64,000 bases of DNA from Octadecabacter algicola (GCF_021532625.1 NZ_JAKGAR010000004.1:248001-312000), one strand, 5' to 3'; positions 1 through 9,537 are shown, numbered from the stretch's first letter. Numbers and translations: made by a program. Notes: generated from the letters alone by a model not told the origin.

Positions 1-838
1 ATGCCAACTGATAGACATCGCGCCGCGCCATGCCAGTTGCCCCAGCGACAGCTGTGGCCGCATCTTTGATTCTCATCGTCTTCAGTGCTGTCTTTAGGGC
101 CTCTGCCACGTCATCTTCGCTCAGTTGCGTAGCACCACCGCGTTCAATCAAGACGACAACTTCACCCTTCAGATTGCGGCCTTCAAGTTCGCCGATCAGT
201 TCTTCCGCTGACCCGCGCAACACTTCCTCAAACTTTTTCGTCAACTCCCGACAGATCACCACCTGCCGATCGCCCCCTAGTGTTTGAACCAAATCACCTA
301 ATAAACCACTAACGCGGCGCGGTGATTCATAAAGCACTAGCGTTGCCTGCACATCGCGCAGGCCTTCCAATGCGGTGCAACGGGCTGTGGTCGTGCTTGG
401 TAAAAATCCTACAAAATAGAAGGCATCGCTTGGGAGGCCCGATACAGTAAGCGCCGTCAAAACAGCAGATGCACCTGGTGCAGCAGTCAGCGGTAGCTCG
501 GCTTCGCGGAATGCAGCCGTCAGTTTATAACCTGGATCGGCAACCAATGGCGTACCGGCCTCTGAAACATAAGCAACCGATTTACCGTCCTTCACGGCCC
601 CCATGATCCGGTCACGGACCTTTTGATCAGAGTGATCATGATAGGCCACCATTGGCCGATCACCGATGCTAATCCCGTGAATTTCCATCAACTTACGCGC
701 TGTCCGCGTGTCCTCTGCGGCGATAACGTCAGCGCTGGCGAGGATATCCAAAGTGCGCAAAGTGACGTCCCGCGCATTGCCGATCGGAACTGCACACAGG
801 TAAAGACCTGCCGACAGGGGAATAATGCGATGATTCAT
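1..838 (-). CDS. rsmI: 16S rRNA 2'-O-methyltransferase RsmI (C-terminus cut by window edge)
   Basis: Transfers a methyl group from S-adenosylmethionine to the 2'-OH of C1402 of 16S rRNA. The minus-strand reading frame is open from an ATG at 838 to the left edge (at least 279 codons, against about 285 usual), so only a few residues are missing. Visible tetrapyrrole-methylase-type motifs are PIGNARDVTLRTLDIL near the N-terminus, AAEDTRTARKL, and SEAGTPLVADPGYKL, where the usual SDAGTP has Glu for Asp. The C-terminal RRDVYQLA is also typical. A GGAGG lies about 10 nt before the ATG. The gene is divergent from the LppC-type lipoprotein gene, an arrangement common in alphaproteobacteria. Confidence 0.95.
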   Translation of the reverse strand, partial: MNHRIIPLSAGLYLCAVPIGNARDVTLRTLDILASADVIAAEDTRTARKLMEIHGISIGDRPMVAYHDHSDQKVRDRIMGAVKDGKSVAYVSEAGTPLVADPGYKLTAAFREAELPLTAAPGASAVLTALTVSGLPSDAFYFVGFLPSTTTARCTALEGLRDVQATLVLYESPRRVSGLLGDLVQTLGGDRQVVICRELTKKFEEVLRGSAEELIGELEGRNLKGEVVVLIERGGATQLSEDDVAEALKTALKTMRIKDAATAVAGATGMARRDVYQLA

Positions 839-923
839 ACCTAGACCCTCCGCGAGAGGGCTTTATGATGCGCCCCAAGATGTCGCAGGACACACCTGCA
901 ACCAGAAAGAAGTGAGATAATCC

Positions 924-2135
924 ATGTTTGCCCGTTTGCCCAGCCTACCCACACCTTTGCGCCTCATGGATCCCCGCAAAATTGCTGCTCGAATCTTTGC
1001 GCTGACCTCACTGGCGTTTTTGGCGGCGTGTGATCTGGCACTCCCGGGTGCTGGCGGCAACTCCGGTCAGCAAATCGATCCAAGCGCCCCTGTTCAGGTC
1101 GCACTTCTGGTGCCCGGAGGCACTGGCTCCGCTGAGGCCAGCGCAATTGCGGCCAGCCTCGAGAATGCAGCCCGCATGGCGATTGCTGACCTCAACGGTG
1201 TGGAGATTGACCTGCGCGTCTACAACACCGCACGCGACCCGGGCCAAGCCAGTCAAATGGCCGCTGCTGCTGTCGCGGATGGTGCGAAAATCATCCTCGG
1301 CCCGCTTGATGCAACCAGCGCCAACGCTGTTGGCGTCACCGTAAGCCCTGCCAACGTGAATGTTTTGGCATTTTCTAACAACCCGGCAATCGCGGGCGGC
1401 AACGTCTTTGTCTTGGGCAACACATTCGGCAACATCTCTGACCGTTTGGTCAGCTACGCCGGAAGCCAAGGCATGAACCGTTTCATGATCGTCCATCAGG
1501 ATGATCTGGCCGGTGCCGTTGGCCGCGACGCGATTGCCACTTCAATCAATAGCGCTGGGGCCAACTTGGTCGCTGTCGAATCCTACCCATTCAGCCAAGA
1601 AGGCATCTTTGCCCGTGCGCCATCCATTGCGGCTGCGGCCAACAGCAACGGCACACAAGCTATTTTCGTCACCGACAACGTTGCGGGTGGCTTGCCAATC
1701 CTTGCGACGTCACTTGACGATCAAGGTCTGACACCAACATCCACGCCGTTGGTCGGCATCACACGCTGGGACGCGGCACCACAGAGCGCAACGCTTCCGG
1801 GCTTGCAGGGTGGTCTTTTTGCAATGGCAGACGCGGGCCGCGAAGCTGCCTTCCGCAACCGCTATGAGAGCACATACGGCGCAGCCCCGCACCCACTGGC
1901 GAGCATCGCATATGATGGCATTGCAGCCATCGGTGCGCTGGCTGCGACTGGTGACCGCGATGCTTTGACTGTTGGCTCCCTCACACGTTCGTCCGGTTTT
2001 GCGGGTGCGACTGGCGCATTCCGCCTGCGTCCTGATGGCAGCAACCAGCGTGCGTTGGCTGTGGCGCGCATCCTGAACAATCAAGTGTCTATCGTTGATC
2101 CCGCCCCATTGGCATTCGGCCGTGGTGGATCTTGA
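924..2135 (+). CDS. Penicillin-binding protein activator (LppC/LpoA-like, Peripla_BP_6 lipoprotein)
   Basis: 403 residues. An N-terminal lipoprotein signal ends in the lipobox LAAC (Cys36 from this start). A periplasmic-binding-protein fold follows (VALLVPGGTGSAEASAIA, later ILGPLDATSANAV). LppC/LpoA proteins are outer-membrane lipoproteins that stimulate class A penicillin-binding proteins; here the role is inferred from family and from the conserved place beside rsmI. The start at 924 has a purine-rich GAAGTGAG upstream. An ATG at 966 would give a shorter, more standard lipoprotein signal (Cys22) but has no clear ribosome site, so the start is uncertain. The 3' end may overlap the start of glnD. 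Confidence 0.85.
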   Translation: MFARLPSLPTPLRLMDPRKIAARIFALTSLAFLAACDLALPGAGGNSGQQIDPSAPVQVALLVPGGTGSAEASAIAASLENAARMAIADLNGVEIDLRVYNTARDPGQASQMAAAAVADGAKIILGPLDATSANAVGVTVSPANVNVLAFSNNPAIAGGNVFVLGNTFGNISDRLVSYAGSQGMNRFMIVHQDDLAGAVGRDAIATSINSAGANLVAVESYPFSQEGIFARAPSIAAAANSNGTQAIFVTDNVAGGLPILATSLDDQGLTPTSTPLVGITRWDAAPQSATLPGLQGGLFAMADAGREAAFRNRYESTYGAAPHPLASIAYDGIAAIGALAATGDRDALTVGSLTRSSGFAGATGAFRLRPDGSNQRALAVARILNNQVSIVDPAPLAFGRGGS

Positions 2136-4932
2136 TTTAACAGTCGCCGTTGGACACGACACTGCGGCGCCTGACGACCTTATTTGCCCTGCTATCGAAA
2201 TTCTTGACCGTGCGACCCTGCATCGCGACCTTGTCGCTGCACTTGATGCGGCAGGTTCCGAAGGCGCGCAGAAACGGGCCGCCATTGTTCCGATCCTGAA
2301 AGACGCCCTCGCGACCGGCCAAAAAACCATCGCGGATGCGTTCGCTAAGTCACCCTTTGCCGCGGGCCCTACGACGCGGGCCTACGCGTGGTTGACAGAT
2401 TGCATCGTCATCGAAGTGTTCACCCTCGCCAAATCACACCTGCACCCCAACCCCATCCCAACCGACGGCGAACGCTTGGCGTTGATTGCAGTTGGTGGGT
2501 CCGGCCGTGGCGAAATGGCCCCGCATTCTGACGTCGACCTGCTGTTTCTTGCCCCCTACAAACTGACACCATGGGCCGAAAGCTTAATCGAAAGCATGCT
2601 CTACGTGCTTTGGGATTTGCGCCTGAAAGTTGGCCACGCAAGCCGCACAGTCAAGGACTGCCTCCGCCTCGCACGTGAGGATTACACCATCCGCACCAGC
2701 CTCGTCGAAGAACGGTATTTGACCGGCGATGAGGACTTGGCCCAAGAATTGACCGAGAGACTGCGCAACGAGCTGTTCTCTCAAACCATCCCTGATTTCA
2801 TCGAAGCAAAACTCGAAGAACGCGAAGAACGGCACCGCAAGCAAGGCGGCCAGCGTTACATGGTCGAACCCAATGTCAAAGAAGGCAAAGGCGGGTTGCG
2901 CGACCTGCAGTCGCTGTATTGGATCGGCAAATACATCTACGGCGTCAAGAACGCCTCCGAACTGGTTGAGCACAAGGTCTTTACTCAAGACGAGTATGAA
3001 GAATTTAAAGCCGCCCATGAATTTTTGTGGGCCGTTCGCTGCCATTTGCATTTGATCACGGGTCGCGCCGCCGACCAGCTGACGTTTGACATGCAAGTCG
3101 AGGTGGCCGAACGCATGGGATACACCGACAAAGGTGGACGCCGCGCGGTGGAACATTTCATGCAAGACTTCTTTCGACACGCGACCAACGTTGGCGATTT
3201 GACCCGCATCTTCCTAACCGCACAAGAAGCCGCCCACTTAAAGGCCGAGCCGATGCTGCAGCGCCTGTTTGGTCGCAGCAAAAAAGCCAAGGCGCCATAT
3301 GCGATCAAACAGAACCGTCTGACTGTCGAGAAACCCGACGTCTTTCTGGAAGATCCCCTCAACCTGTTGCGGATCTTTGAAGAAGCTTTGCGCACGGGGA
3401 CGTTGATTCATCCGGATGCCATGCGTCTGATCAAATCAAACCTGCATTTGATTGACGACACAATGCGCAACAACAAAGAAGCGCGGCGCATTTTTCTTGA
3501 TTTGATGTTGAAACACGGCAACCCCGAACGGGCGCTGCGTCGCATGAACGAACTTGGCGTACTCGGGGCGTTTATCCCAGAGTTCGAAGCCATCGTCGCG
3601 ATGATGCAGTTCAACATGTATCACCACTACACAGTGGACGAGCATACGATTCAGGTCATCAGCCATTTAGCGCAGATCGAACGCGCTGAGCTCGACGACG
3701 AACTGCCGGTATCGGCGTCCATCATCAAAGACGGCATCAACCGCAAAGTTCTTTATGTAGCGTTACTGCTGCATGACATCGGCAAAGGCCGTGATGAGGA
3801 TCACTCGATCCTTGGAGCAAAGATTGTCCGCAAGGTTGCCCCACGACTTGGGCTGTCCAAGAAGGAATGCGAAACCGTTGAATGGTTGGTGCGGTATCAC
3901 TTGCTGATGTCAGACATGGCACAGAAACGCGACATCGCTGATCCGCGCACAGTGCGTGATTTTGCTAAGGCGGTTAAGACTGTTGAGCGGCTTGATCTGC
4001 TATGCGTTCTGACGGTGTGTGACATTCGTGGCGTTGGCCCGAACACATGGAACAACTGGAAAGCCGTTCTGATACGGGCGCTTTATCGCCAGACCCGTTA
4101 TGCGTTGGAAAACGGCATGGAAGCGCTAAATCGCGAAGAGCGTGGCACCGAGGCCCGCAAAAACCTGCGCGCCGCCTTGCTTGAACAAGACGGATCCGAT
4201 TGGGATGACAAATCCATCCGCAAAGAGATTGCACGCCACTACCCGCCCTATTGGCAGGGTTTGCACGTAACAGCCCATATCGATTTCGCGGAACTGCTGC
4301 GCGGGATTGGCAACGACGAGGTTCGTATCGACCTCACGCCGGATGACGACCGAGATGCGACGCGTGTATGTTTCGCAATGGCCGATCACCCGGGTATCTT
4401 TAGCCGTATGTGTGGCGCGTTGTCTCTTGTTGGGGCGAACGTGGTGGATGCACGGACATTCACGTCCAAAGACGGCTTTGCGACCGCTGCGTTCTGGGTT
4501 CAGGACAGCGATGGCCACCCTTATGAGGAATCCCGTCTGCCGCGGCTGCGCACCATGATCGAAAAAACTCTGCACGGGGATGTCATCGCCGGCACGGCCT
4601 TGGCGGACAAAGACAAGTTCAAGAAGCGCGAGAAAGCGTTCCGCGTGCAAACCTCGATCACCTTCGACAACGACGGGTCCGAGATTTACACCATCATCGA
4701 AGTCGACACTCGTGATCGCCCCGGTCTGTTGTTTGATCTGACCCGCACGCTCGCATCGGCAAACATTTATATCGCAAGCGCGGTTATCGCGACCTATGGC
4801 GAACAGGTGGTGGATACCTTCTATGTTAAGGACATGTTCGGACTAAAATTCAACGCCGAGCACAAACAACAGGCCTTGGAGCGCCGCCTCCGTGAGGCCA
4901 TTGATCAGGGGACGAAACGGGCACGTGCCTAA
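2122..4932 (+). CDS. glnD: [Protein-PII] uridylyltransferase / uridylyl-removing enzyme GlnD
   Basis: Bifunctional nitrogen sensor that uridylylates PII (GlnB/GlnK) when glutamine is low and deuridylylates it when glutamine is high. About 936 residues. The nucleotidyltransferase motif GSGRGEMAPHSDVDLLF lies near residue 125, an HD phosphohydrolase motif HDIGKGRDEDHS near 551, and two ACT domains (glutamine sensing) fill the last 200 residues (DHPGIFSRMCGALSLVGA and DTRDRPGLLFDLTRTL). No ATG is available: possible starts are GTG at 2122 or 2125, or a TTG at 2095 inside the upstream gene. I chose 2122 because it gives an N-terminus of usual length, but no good ribosome site is visible, so the gene may be translationally coupled. 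Confidence 0.95.
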   Translation: MVDLDLTVAVGHDTAAPDDLICPAIEILDRATLHRDLVAALDAAGSEGAQKRAAIVPILKDALATGQKTIADAFAKSPFAAGPTTRAYAWLTDCIVIEVFTLAKSHLHPNPIPTDGERLALIAVGGSGRGEMAPHSDVDLLFLAPYKLTPWAESLIESMLYVLWDLRLKVGHASRTVKDCLRLAREDYTIRTSLVEERYLTGDEDLAQELTERLRNELFSQTIPDFIEAKLEEREERHRKQGGQRYMVEPNVKEGKGGLRDLQSLYWIGKYIYGVKNASELVEHKVFTQDEYEEFKAAHEFLWAVRCHLHLITGRAADQLTFDMQVEVAERMGYTDKGGRRAVEHFMQDFFRHATNVGDLTRIFLTAQEAAHLKAEPMLQRLFGRSKKAKAPYAIKQNRLTVEKPDVFLEDPLNLLRIFEEALRTGTLIHPDAMRLIKSNLHLIDDTMRNNKEARRIFLDLMLKHGNPERALRRMNELGVLGAFIPEFEAIVAMMQFNMYHHYTVDEHTIQVISHLAQIERAELDDELPVSASIIKDGINRKVLYVALLLHDIGKGRDEDHSILGAKIVRKVAPRLGLSKKECETVEWLVRYHLLMSDMAQKRDIADPRTVRDFAKAVKTVERLDLLCVLTVCDIRGVGPNTWNNWKAVLIRALYRQTRYALENGMEALNREERGTEARKNLRAALLEQDGSDWDDKSIRKEIARHYPPYWQGLHVTAHIDFAELLRGIGNDEVRIDLTPDDDRDATRVCFAMADHPGIFSRMCGALSLVGANVVDARTFTSKDGFATAAFWVQDSDGHPYEESRLPRLRTMIEKTLHGDVIAGTALADKDKFKKREKAFRVQTSITFDNDGSEIYTIIEVDTRDRPGLLFDLTRTLASANIYIASAVIATYGEQVVDTFYVKDMFGLKFNAEHKQQALERRLREAIDQGTKRARA

Positions 4933-4990
4933 CTGCACAAGTTCTCCATAGAGTTCAGGGGGCCTTTTCATTAGAAGGACGGCAACAAGA

Positions 4991-5014
4991 ATGAACCGAG
5001 CAGTGACCCCGTGA
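4991..5014 (+). other. Seven-codon mini-ORF overlapping the murJ start
   Basis: AGAAGGA at about 4974-4980 precedes an ATG at 4991 that opens a seven-codon frame (MNRAVTP). Its TGA overlaps the GTG start of murJ as GTGA. The GTG itself has little Shine-Dalgarno sequence, so ribosomes may load on the mini-ORF and restart on murJ. This is inference from layout only. Confidence 0.3.
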
Positions 5015-6576
5015 AACCTATTCGATTGATATCCGGCTTTTTGACTGTTGGCGTCTGGACGTTGCTTAGCCGTGTTTTAGGCTTTGTACGTGACATCCTG
5101 ATTGCGGGGTTCTTGGGCGCTGGTCCCGTCGCAGAAGCATTCCTGATCGCCTTTGCGCTGCCCAATATGTTCCGCCGTTTCTTTGCCGAAGGCGCGTTCA
5201 ACATGGCCTTTGTGCCTATGTTTTCAAAGAAGCTGGAAAAGGGTGAAGATGCTGCCAGTTTTGCACGAGACGCTTTTGCGGGACTTGCAACGATCCTGAT
5301 CGTATTGACGGTATTGGCCCATATTTTCATGCCTTATCTGGTTTTGATGATGGCCAGCGGGTTTGCGGCCGATGAACGTCTTGAAGTCGCTGTTTATCTG
5401 GGCCGGATTACTTTTGTTTACATCTTGTTCATCTCCCTTGCGGCTCTCACATCGGGTGTTCTGAACGCATCGGGTCGTTTTGCAGCGGCCGCAGCGGCCC
5501 CTGTTTTGCTGAACATTATCCTCATCATTGCGGTCTGGATCGGCAGTGCGGGCTGCAAATGCCTTCCCAACCAAGAACAATTCTGGATCGGGGTTCACCT
5601 TGCGTGGGGTGTCGCGATTGCTGGTGTCGCGCAATTGGCGCTGGTCTGGTGGTCAGCGCATCGCGCTGGGTTTACGCTAACACCGCGCTTGCCCCGCCTG
5701 ACACCCGAAATCAAACAGCTGGCGATCATCGCGGCCCCTGCGATGCTTGCGGGCGGCGTGGTGCAGATCAACTTGCTGGTCGGCCGCCAAGTGGCGAGTT
5801 TTTATGACGGCGCAATCGCGTGGCTGTCCTATGCGGACCGTCTGTATCAACTGCCTCTGGGCGTGGTGGCGATTGCGCTGGGCGTTGTGCTATTGCCGGA
5901 CCTCAGCCGTCGCCTTGCCGCTGGCGACGAGGCCGGAGGGCGCGATGCCTTTAACCGTGCATCAGAATTGGCGCTAGCCTTAACGATCCCTGCTGCCGTC
6001 GCATTGATCGCCATCCCGCTGCCGCTGGTAAGCGTGCTGTTTGAACGGGGCGCTTTTGACAGTGACGATGCGGCCGCCACTGCCCTTGCGGTTTCAGTCT
6101 ATGGCGTCGGTTTGCCTGCTTTTGTCCTTCAGAAATCTTTGCAGCCTTTGTTCTTCGCACGCGAAGACACCAAGCGCCCGTTCTATTTCGCTGCGGTTGC
6201 GATGGTTGTGAATGCAGTCGTAGCGATCGGGCTGTCGTTTTATATCGGGTTTATCGCGGCAGCGGTCGCCACCACTTTGGCCGGTTGGGTCATGGTGTGG
6301 CTGTTATGGCGTGGCAGCCGCAATATGGGTGACGCGGCGCGGTTTGATCGTCGTTTCAAGACTCGCATTTGGCGGATCGTCCTTGCGTCTGCTTTGATGG
6401 GCGGTGTGTTGCTCCTGGCCGTTCTCATTGTCGGACCCGCATTGGGTATGCCAGGTGTGCGCTATGCGGCTCTCGCGTTTGTGGTGGTGCTTGGCATCGT
6501 AAGCTATTTTGGGTTCGGCCAACTTCTAGGGGCGTTCCGCTTGGCAGAGTTCAAAGCCGCGATGCGGCGGGGCTAG
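5011..6576 (+). CDS. murJ: Lipid II flippase MurJ (MviN family)
   Basis: 521 residues. Inner-membrane MOP-superfamily flippase that moves lipid II across the cytoplasmic membrane for peptidoglycan synthesis. The N-terminus contains the family signature (VGVWTLLSRVLGFVRDILIA), and FRRFFAEGAFNMAFVPMFS follows near residue 50. The rest is a run of about 14 hydrophobic segments. The start is GTG at 5011, supported by the family N-terminus MKPIRLISGF. The order glnD-murJ-trpS is common in Rhodobacteraceae. The stop codon shares the palindrome CTAG with the stop of the convergent VOC gene. Confidence 0.95.
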   Translation: MKPIRLISGFLTVGVWTLLSRVLGFVRDILIAGFLGAGPVAEAFLIAFALPNMFRRFFAEGAFNMAFVPMFSKKLEKGEDAASFARDAFAGLATILIVLTVLAHIFMPYLVLMMASGFAADERLEVAVYLGRITFVYILFISLAALTSGVLNASGRFAAAAAAPVLLNIILIIAVWIGSAGCKCLPNQEQFWIGVHLAWGVAIAGVAQLALVWWSAHRAGFTLTPRLPRLTPEIKQLAIIAAPAMLAGGVVQINLLVGRQVASFYDGAIAWLSYADRLYQLPLGVVAIALGVVLLPDLSRRLAAGDEAGGRDAFNRASELALALTIPAAVALIAIPLPLVSVLFERGAFDSDDAAATALAVSVYGVGLPAFVLQKSLQPLFFAREDTKRPFYFAAVAMVVNAVVAIGLSFYIGFIAAAVATTLAGWVMVWLLWRGSRNMGDAARFDRRFKTRIWRIVLASALMGGVLLLAVLIVGPALGMPGVRYAALAFVVVLGIVSYFGFGQLLGAFRLAEFKAAMRRG

Positions 6577-6971
6577 ACGCCCGCCCACAGCAGTTCAATC
6601 CGCAATCCACCAGGTTCGGCGAACATCATATGTTTGCGCGGGCCTGCGCCCATGGGTTCAGGCATGAATTCCACAACGACATCAGGGTGGGCCGCCAAAG
6701 TCGCGGCAAGCGTCGTCAGCGTATTTTGGTCCGCCACTTCTAAGGCGAGGTGATGCAGCCCAAGTGCGGACTTTCGATCAAACGGAACCGGATCATCAAT
6801 TTGCACCTGCCAAAGGGTCAATCGTAAGTTGCCATCCGTCACGGTAGTGCGCGGATAGCTTTCATCGCGGGCGGTTACATCCCACCCTAGAACATCCGCA
6901 AAAAAGTCCGTGGTCGCGTTAAGGTCGCGCACGGTCAGGCCGAGGTGATTTAGTCCGGTCGTGAATGCCAT
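6573..6971 (-). CDS. VOC-family (glyoxalase/bleomycin-resistance fold) protein
   Basis: 132 residues forming one vicinal-oxygen-chelate domain: N-terminal LNHLGLTVRDLNATTDFF, a middle LGLHHLALEVADQNTL, and a C-terminal EPGGLRIELLW. Possible metal ligands are the early His, the His in LHHLAL and the Glu near the C-terminus. The family covers glyoxalases, extradiol dioxygenases and resistance proteins, so the substrate cannot be read from sequence. The gene lies 5 bp downstream of the rhomboid-like gene on the same strand, so the two are probably cotranscribed. Confidence 0.8.
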   Translation of the reverse strand: MAFTTGLNHLGLTVRDLNATTDFFADVLGWDVTARDESYPRTTVTDGNLRLTLWQVQIDDPVPFDRKSALGLHHLALEVADQNTLTTLAATLAAHPDVVVEFMPEPMGAGPRKHMMFAEPGGLRIELLWAGV

Positions 6972-6976
6972 CTCAG

Positions 6977-7684
6977 TTACCTTTTTCGCATACGATTAAC
7001 GAAGGCCCGCCAGCCACCCGGAGCAAGAACCGGGGCCACGAAAAGCCCCACGATAAAGCCTGCGACTTCAGCGATCCATGTTGGTGATGATCCGAAGATC
7101 ATGGAATAGACCAGCAAGAGTCCTAGAAGAACGGCGATCAGCTGGAAGGCCTTTAGTTGGTTTTCGCCCATCTGCCCAAGGGTCAGCCACATCAAGTAGG
7201 TATAGGCACCGATCAGGCCATAGGCGCCCGGATAGGCACCGATAAGTTGTGTGTTTTCCCAAGCCAAGACCCCGTAGGCCGCCGCGCCAAAGATGGTGCT
7301 GACAAAAAACAGGATCAGGAAAGCGATGGGGCGGAAAATTTCACCCACAAATTTGCCCAGCGCCAAAAGCAAAACGCAAGCCCACAGCGCGTGGGTAAAG
7401 CCGCCATGCACAAACGGGTAGGTCACGAACCGCTTGAAATAATCAAACGACCCGCGTCCACGTTCAAAGATTTGCGTCATCAAGTCCGGATAGAATTGCA
7501 ACTCACCAAAGACGGCAGCGCGCCAACCCACACCTTGGGCGCCGCCGACCAGACCGTTTGCAGCAGCGGTCAGTGTCAGTTCGACACCCGCGATTACCAA
7601 GACCAACAGCAATGGAACCCACGGCACCGAGTTGAACGGGTTTTCTTCGCGGTACCCGGTTTCTGAGTGGTCTGTGTCGTGCAT
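6977..7684 (-). CDS. Rhomboid-family membrane protein, catalytic residues lost
   Basis: 235 residues from an ATG at 7684 with GGAG upstream. The frame stays open further upstream, but that extension looks non-coding. Six or so membrane segments follow the rhomboid plan. TM2 has HGGFTHALWAC (usual HGxxxHxxxN), TM4 has GAYPGAYGLIGAY where active rhomboids have GASGxxxGLxGA, and TM6 has AEVAGF in place of AHxGGF. The nucleophile Ser therefore appears to be Tyr, the general-base His appears to be Glu, and the oxyanion Asn is Ala. It is probably a non-proteolytic pseudo-rhomboid, not an intramembrane protease. It is divergent from trpS. Confidence 0.75.
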   Translation of the reverse strand: MHDTDHSETGYREENPFNSVPWVPLLLVLVIAGVELTLTAAANGLVGGAQGVGWRAAVFGELQFYPDLMTQIFERGRGSFDYFKRFVTYPFVHGGFTHALWACVLLLALGKFVGEIFRPIAFLILFFVSTIFGAAAYGVLAWENTQLIGAYPGAYGLIGAYTYLMWLTLGQMGENQLKAFQLIAVLLGLLLVYSMIFGSSPTWIAEVAGFIVGLFVAPVLAPGGWRAFVNRMRKR

Positions 7685-7765
7685 CTGGTCGCTCACTCCG
7701 GTTGACGATGTTCTGGGGCATGGGTAAGCGAGGGGGACTGATAAATCTAGGCTTAGGATCGATCC

Positions 7766-8782
7766 ATGACCGATAGCACATTCACCCCGCGCGTCTTTTC
7801 CGGCATCAAACCGTCTGGCGGTTTGACGCTTGGCAACTATTTGGGCGCGATCAAACGTTGGGTCGATATGCAGGACGGCGAGACCGAGACGATTTATTGC
7901 GCCGTTGATCTGCATGCGATCACTGTTTGGCAGGACCCTACTGGCCTAAAGGCAGGCACGCGCGAAATCGCGGCCGGTATGTTGGCCAGTGGCATCGACC
8001 CTGAAAAGTCTATTCTGTTCAATCAATCCCAAGTGCCAGAACACACGCAGCTTGCGTGGATATTCAACTGCGTCGCCCGTCTGGGCTGGATGAACCGGAT
8101 GACCCAGTTCAAGGACAAGGCCGGTAAGAACGCTGAGAAAGCATCGCTTGGCTTGTATGCGTACCCATCACTCATGGCGGCCGACATTCTTTTGTATCAT
8201 GCGACCCATGTGCCTGTTGGTGAAGACCAAAAGCAGCATGTTGAGTTGACGCGCGACATCGCCAACAAGTTCAACAACGATTTCGGCGTTGATTTCTTTC
8301 CGGTCACTGAACCCGTGATTGAAGGTCCCGGAACACGCGTGATGAACCTGCGTGATGGTACCAAGAAGATGTCCAAGTCCGGCGAAAGCGATATGGAACG
8401 CATCAACATGCTGGACGATGCCGACACCATCGCCAAAAAGTTCAAAAAGGCAAAGACGGACCCTGACGGTATTCCTGAAACGCTGGACGGGTTGAACGGA
8501 CGCCCTGAGGCGAAGAACCTTGTCGATATCTATTCAGGTCTGGCGGACATGACAGCCGAGGCCGTTGTTGCCGAATACGCTGGCGCGGGTTGGGGTAAGT
8601 TCAAACCAGCATTGGCGGAGCTGGCTGTCGCAAAGCTGGCCCCGATTTCGGACGAAATGAAACGCCTGATGGATGATCCAGCCGAGATTGATCGCAAGCT
8701 AGCGCGCGGAGCAGAACGTGCGCGCGAGATCGCGACACCTATTCTAGAAAAGACCTATGATATTGTTGGCCTGCTCCGCTAA
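7766..8782 (+). CDS. trpS: Tryptophanyl-tRNA synthetase
   Basis: 338 residues. Class I aminoacyl-tRNA synthetase charging tRNA-Trp. The HIGH-type motif is [17 protein letters not shown] near residue 13, and the KMSKS loop is [10 protein letters not shown] near residue 200. HLTRD-type residues ([13 protein letters not shown]) and [16 protein letters not shown] are also typical. Length is normal for the bacterial enzyme. It is divergent from the rhomboid-like gene across an 81-bp gap that must hold both promoters. Confidence 0.97.
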   Translation: MTDSTFTPRVFSGIKPSGGLTLGNYLGAIKRWVDMQDGETETIYCAVDLHAITVWQDPTGLKAGTREIAAGMLASGIDPEKSILFNQSQVPEHTQLAWIFNCVARLGWMNRMTQFKDKAGKNAEKASLGLYAYPSLMAADILLYHATHVPVGEDQKQHVELTRDIANKFNNDFGVDFFPVTEPVIEGPGTRVMNLRDGTKKMSKSGESDMERINMLDDADTIAKKFKKAKTDPDGIPETLDGLNGRPEAKNLVDIYSGLADMTAEAVVAEYAGAGWGKFKPALAELAVAKLAPISDEMKRLMDDPAEIDRKLARGAERAREIATPILEKTYDIVGLLR

Positions 8783-8885
8783 AGGATTGATACGACTTAG
8801 CCCTGCTTCAAAGTAGCTGTGCATATCTGCAGAGTTTCTGCGCGGAAACGGGACTACTGTTAACCTGCACACGCAACTAGCTTGG

Positions 8886-8906
8886 ATGGTGAAAGGACTT
8901 CACCAT
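8886..8906 (+). promoter_or_regulatory. Hairpin enclosing the ribosome site and start codon of the VOC gene
   Basis: ATGGTGAA (8886-8893) and TTCACCAT (8899-8906) are perfect complements with a 5-nt loop AGGAC. The Shine-Dalgarno AGGA lies in the loop and the A and U of the start codon (8905) lie in the 3' arm. In RNA this could modulate initiation. There is no experimental support. Confidence 0.35.
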
Positions 8907-9411
8907 GACCATTCCTGTACCAGACCAAACCCCGCTTGTCGGACACATCCACTTGAAGGTTGCTGACCTTGAACGTTCGATCGCGTTCTATGCGGGGTTG
9001 TTGGGGTTTGAGGTTACGCAGCGCTATGGCGACGGGGCTGCGTTTCTTGGCGCGGGCGGCTATCACCACCATATCGGGCTGAACACATGGGAAAGTGCGG
9101 GGGCTATGCCTCCGCCCGCTGGGCATACCGGCCTGTACCACAGCGCATTTCTTTACCCGTCCCGCGCGCGCCTTGGCCAAGCCATTGCCCGCATCATGGA
9201 CGCCGGCGTTCCTTTAGAAGGTGCTGCTGACCACGGAGTAAGCGAAGCTGTCTATCTCCGTGATCCCGATGGAAATGGTGTTGAACTTTATGTAGATCGT
9301 GACGCCGCCGATTACCCCCGCGGTGAAGACGGCACACTCGCCATGAAAAACAGCCGTTTGGATGTGGCGGCGTTGATCGCCGAGGGAAAGACCGCAAGCG
9401 TGCTGTCATGA
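8905..9411 (+). CDS. VOC-family protein (CatE-like extradiol dioxygenase fold)
   Basis: 168 residues from ATG 8905 with GAAAGGA upstream. One glyoxalase/dioxygenase domain: VGHIHLKVADLERSIAFYAG at the N-terminus, HHHIGLNTW near residue 52, and YLRDPDGNGVELYVDRD near 115-131, whose Glu and the earlier His residues are the likely metal ligands. It resembles the N-terminal half of CatE/YwbC-type proteins, but the substrate is unknown. It stands alone and is followed by a strong terminator at 9538. Confidence 0.8.
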   Translation: MTIPVPDQTPLVGHIHLKVADLERSIAFYAGLLGFEVTQRYGDGAAFLGAGGYHHHIGLNTWESAGAMPPPAGHTGLYHSAFLYPSRARLGQAIARIMDAGVPLEGAADHGVSEAVYLRDPDGNGVELYVDRDAADYPRGEDGTLAMKNSRLDVAALIAEGKTASVLS

Positions 9412-9537
9412 AACTGTTTCAGAATCGCCCCAAAGATTGATCTGTGCGGTGCAGCTTGGTCCACCTGACCTAACTTCACTGCCGCCCTGCCCCTCAGGGT
9501 TCCCATGGCGGCACGTCCCTGCCGACATCTATGTCTT

